From positions 1-9,363 of the forward strand of contig PFWI01000028.1 of assembly GCA_002791075.1 (NCBI GenBank): 9,363 nucleotides of DNA, written 5' to 3'. The notes beneath the pieces were generated by a model that saw nothing but the letters and a program-made list of their open reading frames with translations, had not been told where the DNA came from and did no database searches. The position numbers and the translations under genes are program-made. Origin of the DNA: a bacterium (Candidatus Ratteibacteria) CG_4_9_14_3_um_filter_41_21. GTDB lineage: Bacteria > Ratteibacteria > UBA8468. Of this stretch, positions 6,729 through 9,363 are shown in pieces (position 1 is the stretch's first letter; each line of letters starts with the position of its first letter).

Positions 6729-7783
6729 TTACCTTTTTGAAAGCTTCATATATGCCTCATTTAATAAAGAGCATTATCAACCGGTGTATTGGGAGGGATA
6801 TGATTGCCCACCGCCATAATGAATCCTGGGTATTCCTTTCCGATATCCATACAACGTTTTACCTCTTTATAGATGTCCTCCTTGGTTCCCAAAAGAAGAA
6901 TTCGGGTATCGGCATTGCCCACAAACCCATGCGTTTTACCATATTTCTCGGCAAAACCCTTCATATCATTTCCCGGCTCCATCACCAGCATATTGGCACC
7001 ACATCTTACAATATCATCAAAGAAGATATCATACTTCCCATCGGAGGTAAAGATGATCTTTTTCCCAGAAGAAAGAATCGGCTCCCATAATCTTTTATAG
7101 TAAGGGAAGATCGATCTTCTATACCAATCTGGATGAGTAACCGGACCACTTGTCCAGCAGATATCATCGTGACTCATAAAGACCTTGCAATCTGTTCTTG
7201 CCCAGGCGTCAAAGTATTGTTTAATCCAGTGATAGTAACTCTCAATAACCTTGTTGAATCTCTTGGAATCTTTACCGATTGCCAGAAGGAGCATCTCCCA
7301 TCCAAAAATTTCAATTAATCCAGAAAAAATTGTATGATATACTCCCCCCATAGTTAAAGCAGCATCTCCCCAATAATCTTTAGTCTTTATATACTCAGCA
7401 TTAAGTTCTTTAACCAATTCTTCCTGATTTCTTCTTTCATATTCCGCACAAGGGTCAAAGTTATATACCTCCTCCAGCGTTTTGAAGGGGCACTCTCTAC
7501 GGGTATCAAAATCTGTTCCTCCGGCTGCATACTCAGCATGCCCCATTTTGGTTGTTTTCCCCTCTTTAAACCTATACCCACCAGGAGTCATCCACATAAA
7601 AGCATAATCCCATTTTTTCACAAATTCCTTCTTTGCTTTCTCTCGGTTTGCCTCAATAGAGGTATCAATTCCGGTTACTCTCTGAACCAATGGCCAGTGG
7701 TAACTTTGTGCTGAATATTCCGTTCTTGGAACCCTTGCGCTAAATTCCAAATTTATTGCCTTCCAACCGCTTTGGTAACTCAC
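6729..7783 (-). CDS. UroD-like methyltransferase family protein, metal ligands lost, C-terminal frameshift
   Basis: A 340-residue member of the uroporphyrinogen decarboxylase superfamily, in the branch that includes the methylcobamide methyltransferases (MtaA, CmuA) and many orphan proteins. It shows the conserved barrel strands (CKVFMSHDDICWTSGPVTHP with D206/D207, KIIFTSDGK at 243-250, HGFVGNADTRIL) and the final GNHIPPNTPVDNAL. The H-x-C of zinc-dependent relatives is replaced by T-S-D (246-248), and the last Cys by GNH (326-328), so classic zinc-thiolate chemistry is not expected. The start is GTG at 7783, overlapping the upstream stop (GTGA) with GGAG 7 nt before. The frame stops at TAA (6763-6761) after NALY; with one added base it reads on as LNEAYMKLSKR to TAA at 6731-6729, so about 11 residues may be lost. 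The substrate is unknown. Confidence 0.82.
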
Positions 7784-8781
7784 TTATAGTCTCCATATTC
7801 TTCTATAGCTCTAATCATAGTTAAATAATTCTCTACTGGAATATATTTCGCCACAAGGGTATTGCATCCAGCAATATAGCCACCGTTTACCATCCCTTGA
7901 TTGAGCATATTCTTTGTCTCCTCTATAATTTCTTTTTTGTTTTTCTTAGTTAAATCAACTACATCCATATTACCCAGCAGAGAAATTTCTTTGCCGAATT
8001 TTTCTTTAATTTTACCTAAATTATTACATGCTTTCTCAATACCATGCAAAGCAGAAAAGCCAAGTTTAATGAGAAAGGGGATAACCTCATCTACCTTACC
8101 ATCAGTATGCATGATATAAGTTACTCCTCTATCTTTTAAAATCTCCATTGTTTTCTCCGTGCGCTTAAACCACAACTTCTCAAAAAGTTCTGGCGAGACC
8201 ATTAAACCATTCTTGTAGGCACAGTCATTATCAAGAACAATAAAATCTATTTTCACTTCATCCAAAATTCTCTTTAAGACAAGCCAATTATATTCCTCTA
8301 CTTTATCCATAAATGCTTCCACTAATTTTAAATCATCATAGCAAGCAAGAGCAAAATGTTCAAATCCCATTGAGGTGCAGGTAGCATGGAAAGAGGAAAG
8401 AATATAAATGTGTGTGGCTAATCCCTCGTTGTTTGCAATCTTAGAGATTTTCTTTAAGTGAATTAAATTTTCTTCTAAAGAATCAAGAGGAAATTTCAAG
8501 TTTTCGTAATCCTTCCAGGTTCTCCAGGAACCACCGGCATAATGGCTACTGCCATTAGAAGCCTCTAAAGAAACTCCTCCAGAAAATCCAAAGTAACCTC
8601 CATTCACCGAACCCCAGCCGATCTTCTTGGCAAATTTAACACTATCTACTTCATTTTTAACTGGACGACCCAGAAAGTATCCCTCAATACCTTCATTCCC
8701 TCCCCACCATACCTCAAAATTAGGTACTCTATCAGGAATATTCCTCTTTAAAGCAGTAAGCAATCTTTCCTTTTGGTTCAT
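7780..8781 (-). CDS. UroD-like methyltransferase family protein with H-x-D...C ligand variant
   Basis: A full-length (333-residue) UroD-superfamily protein. It opens with the family signature ERLLTALKRNIPDRVP (5-20). It has IDFIVLDNDCAYKNGLMVSP (178-197, DND in place of the usual DD), TYIMHTDGKVDEVIP (221-235), SALHGIEKA and KEISLLGNMD, and ends with GGYIAGCNTLV (C306) and IPVENYL. H225 and C306 match two of the three zinc ligands of MtaA-type methyltransferases; the middle Cys is Asp (D227). It is unlikely to be HemE, since the surroundings are glycosidases and not haem genes. The start overlaps the stop of the upstream UroD gene by 4 nt (ATGA), and the last bases overlap the next UroD gene in the same way. 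It probably acts in the cytoplasm, possibly with a corrinoid cofactor (inferred). Confidence 0.87.
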   Translation of the reverse strand: MNQKERLLTALKRNIPDRVPNFEVWWGGNEGIEGYFLGRPVKNEVDSVKFAKKIGWGSVNGGYFGFSGGVSLEASNGSSHYAGGSWRTWKDYENLKFPLDSLEENLIHLKKISKIANNEGLATHIYILSSFHATCTSMGFEHFALACYDDLKLVEAFMDKVEEYNWLVLKRILDEVKIDFIVLDNDCAYKNGLMVSPELFEKLWFKRTEKTMEILKDRGVTYIMHTDGKVDEVIPFLIKLGFSALHGIEKACNNLGKIKEKFGKEISLLGNMDVVDLTKKNKKEIIEETKNMLNQGMVNGGYIAGCNTLVAKYIPVENYLTMIRAIEEYGDYK

Positions 8782-9281
8782 TTCTCCCAGAATTTATCTC
8801 CTAAGACCACTTCATACATAGCCAGGACATTTTCTAATGGTGTGTCAGCATTAATATTGTTTGAGGAGCAGAAGATATAGCCTCCATTTTTTCCCAATAC
8901 ATCAACTGTATATTTTACTTTTTCTTTTACCTCCTCTTTTGTTTTTCTGGGTAAAAGTTCTACAGTATCAATTGCTCCTCTGAAAGTCAGTTTATCTCCG
9001 TATCTATCCTTTAAAAGTTTAATATCCATTCCCTTGGCTGAAACCTGAACCGGGTCTAAAATAGAGACATCTAAATTCAGAAGTTCAGGTATTACAGGAT
9101 GGATAGAACCACAGGAATGAAAGGCAAATTTAGCTCCGTAATGAGAAAAGATTTGAGGAAAATCTTGATAATAAATAAGGACTTTGTTTTTGACATCATC
9201 TAAAGAAACCATTAATCCTTCATTAGTGCCAAAATCCTCATAGGCCATCACATAATCGATAGCACCATCAGCCGGTTCCAA
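8778..9281 (-). pseudogene. N-terminally truncated UroD-like methyltransferase (C-terminal half only)
   Basis: About 167 residues match the second half of UroD-family methyltransferases: AIDYVMAYEDFGTNEGLMVS (residues 7-26), KFAFHSCGSIHPVIPELL with H55-x-C57, LTFRGAIDTVELLP, and GGYIFCSSNNINADTPLENV with C138. H-x-C...C is the complete zinc-ligand set of the MtaA/CmuA type, so the parent enzyme was probably a true metal-dependent methyltransferase. Relatives are about 340-370 residues long; the first half is missing although more than 80 bp of window remain. The frame meets a stop upstream (TAA near 9310), the only possible start is a TTG at 9281 with no Shine-Dalgarno, and similarity ends near it. 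I read this as a deletion or rearrangement (or assembly join) at about 9270-9285. It overlaps the next gene by ATGA. Confidence 0.8.
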
Positions 9282-9363
9282 AGGTAATGTCTTAAAATGT
9301 CTGGAAAAAGATTATGGCGTGAGGTATCCTATAGGGATAAAAGAAGTTGATAAGGGGAAAATC
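9256..9363 (+). other. Open plus-strand frame running off the right edge, possible foreign gene fragment
   Basis: Frame 1 is open from 9256 to the end of the window. From about 9283 it has a protein-like reading (GNVLKCLEKDYGVRYPIGIK, continuing EVDKGKI). It starts exactly where the minus-strand UroD homology gives out and has no start codon of its own, as expected for the middle of a gene joined here by rearrangement. The family is not recognised. Thirty-six open codons could also be chance. Confidence 0.25.

Noticed and set aside
6737..7100. Overlapping plus-strand open frames opposite the third UroD-like gene
   Set aside because: Both are shadows of the minus-strand UroD frame, which has conserved motifs throughout this stretch.
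6729..9281. UroD-like genes as haem biosynthesis (hemE)
   Set aside because: Three paralogues in tandem within a glycosidase operon, with MtaA-type or derived ligand motifs and no other haem gene, do not fit hemE.

Overview
The window looks like part of the genome of an uncultured, probably anaerobic bacterium of moderately low G+C content. The pointers are the mix of genes: tandem UroD-like methyltransferase genes, uncharacterised glycoside hydrolases, and small toxin-antitoxin (TA) pairs of the DUF4258/YgiT-zinc-finger and DUF433/DUF5615 kinds. This mix is common in metagenome-derived candidate phyla. No marker gene is present, so the phylum cannot be assigned.

There are two blocks. Block 1 (about 1-2,450) is an accessory scar. 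It holds an open frame of unknown origin running in from the left edge, a decayed DDE (integrase-fold) transposase with several frame breaks and an internal deletion, and two compact TA modules. DUF4258 plus YgiT-type zinc-finger protein lie on the minus strand; DUF433 plus DUF5615 PIN-like protein lie on the plus strand. Each module has a recognisable sigma70-type promoter with a 17-nt spacer. The DUF433/DUF5615 module sits between two 77-bp direct copies (74/77 identical). These copies are the first 26 codons of a GH29 alpha-L-fucosidase gene. The accessory DNA has therefore cut into the 3' end of a carbohydrate operon and left a duplicated gene 5' end behind.

Block 2 (about 2,345-9,281) is one minus-strand operon read from right to left. 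Its order is a 5'-truncated UroD-like gene, a second and a third UroD-like gene, a GHL6-like hydrolase with a C-terminal GATase-like domain, a GH5-type clan GH-A hydrolase, a six-hairpin (alpha/alpha)6 glycosidase split by a frameshift, and the GH29 stub. Most junctions are 4-nt start/stop overlaps or close to it, so translation is probably coupled. No signal peptide is evident, so the enzymes probably act on imported oligosaccharides in the cytoplasm.

The UroD-like proteins are not in a haem-synthesis context. One keeps the H-x-C...C zinc ligands of the MtaA/CmuA corrinoid methyltransferases, while the other two have replaced them stepwise. Their linkage to glycosidases suggests, as inference only, methyl or other one-carbon chemistry on a decorated sugar.

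The operon shows several lesions: a truncated UroD gene at the right edge, a C-terminal frameshift in another UroD gene, the frameshifted six-hairpin gene and the GH29 stub. Either the locus is decaying or the assembly carries indels. The operon promoter would lie to the right of the window.
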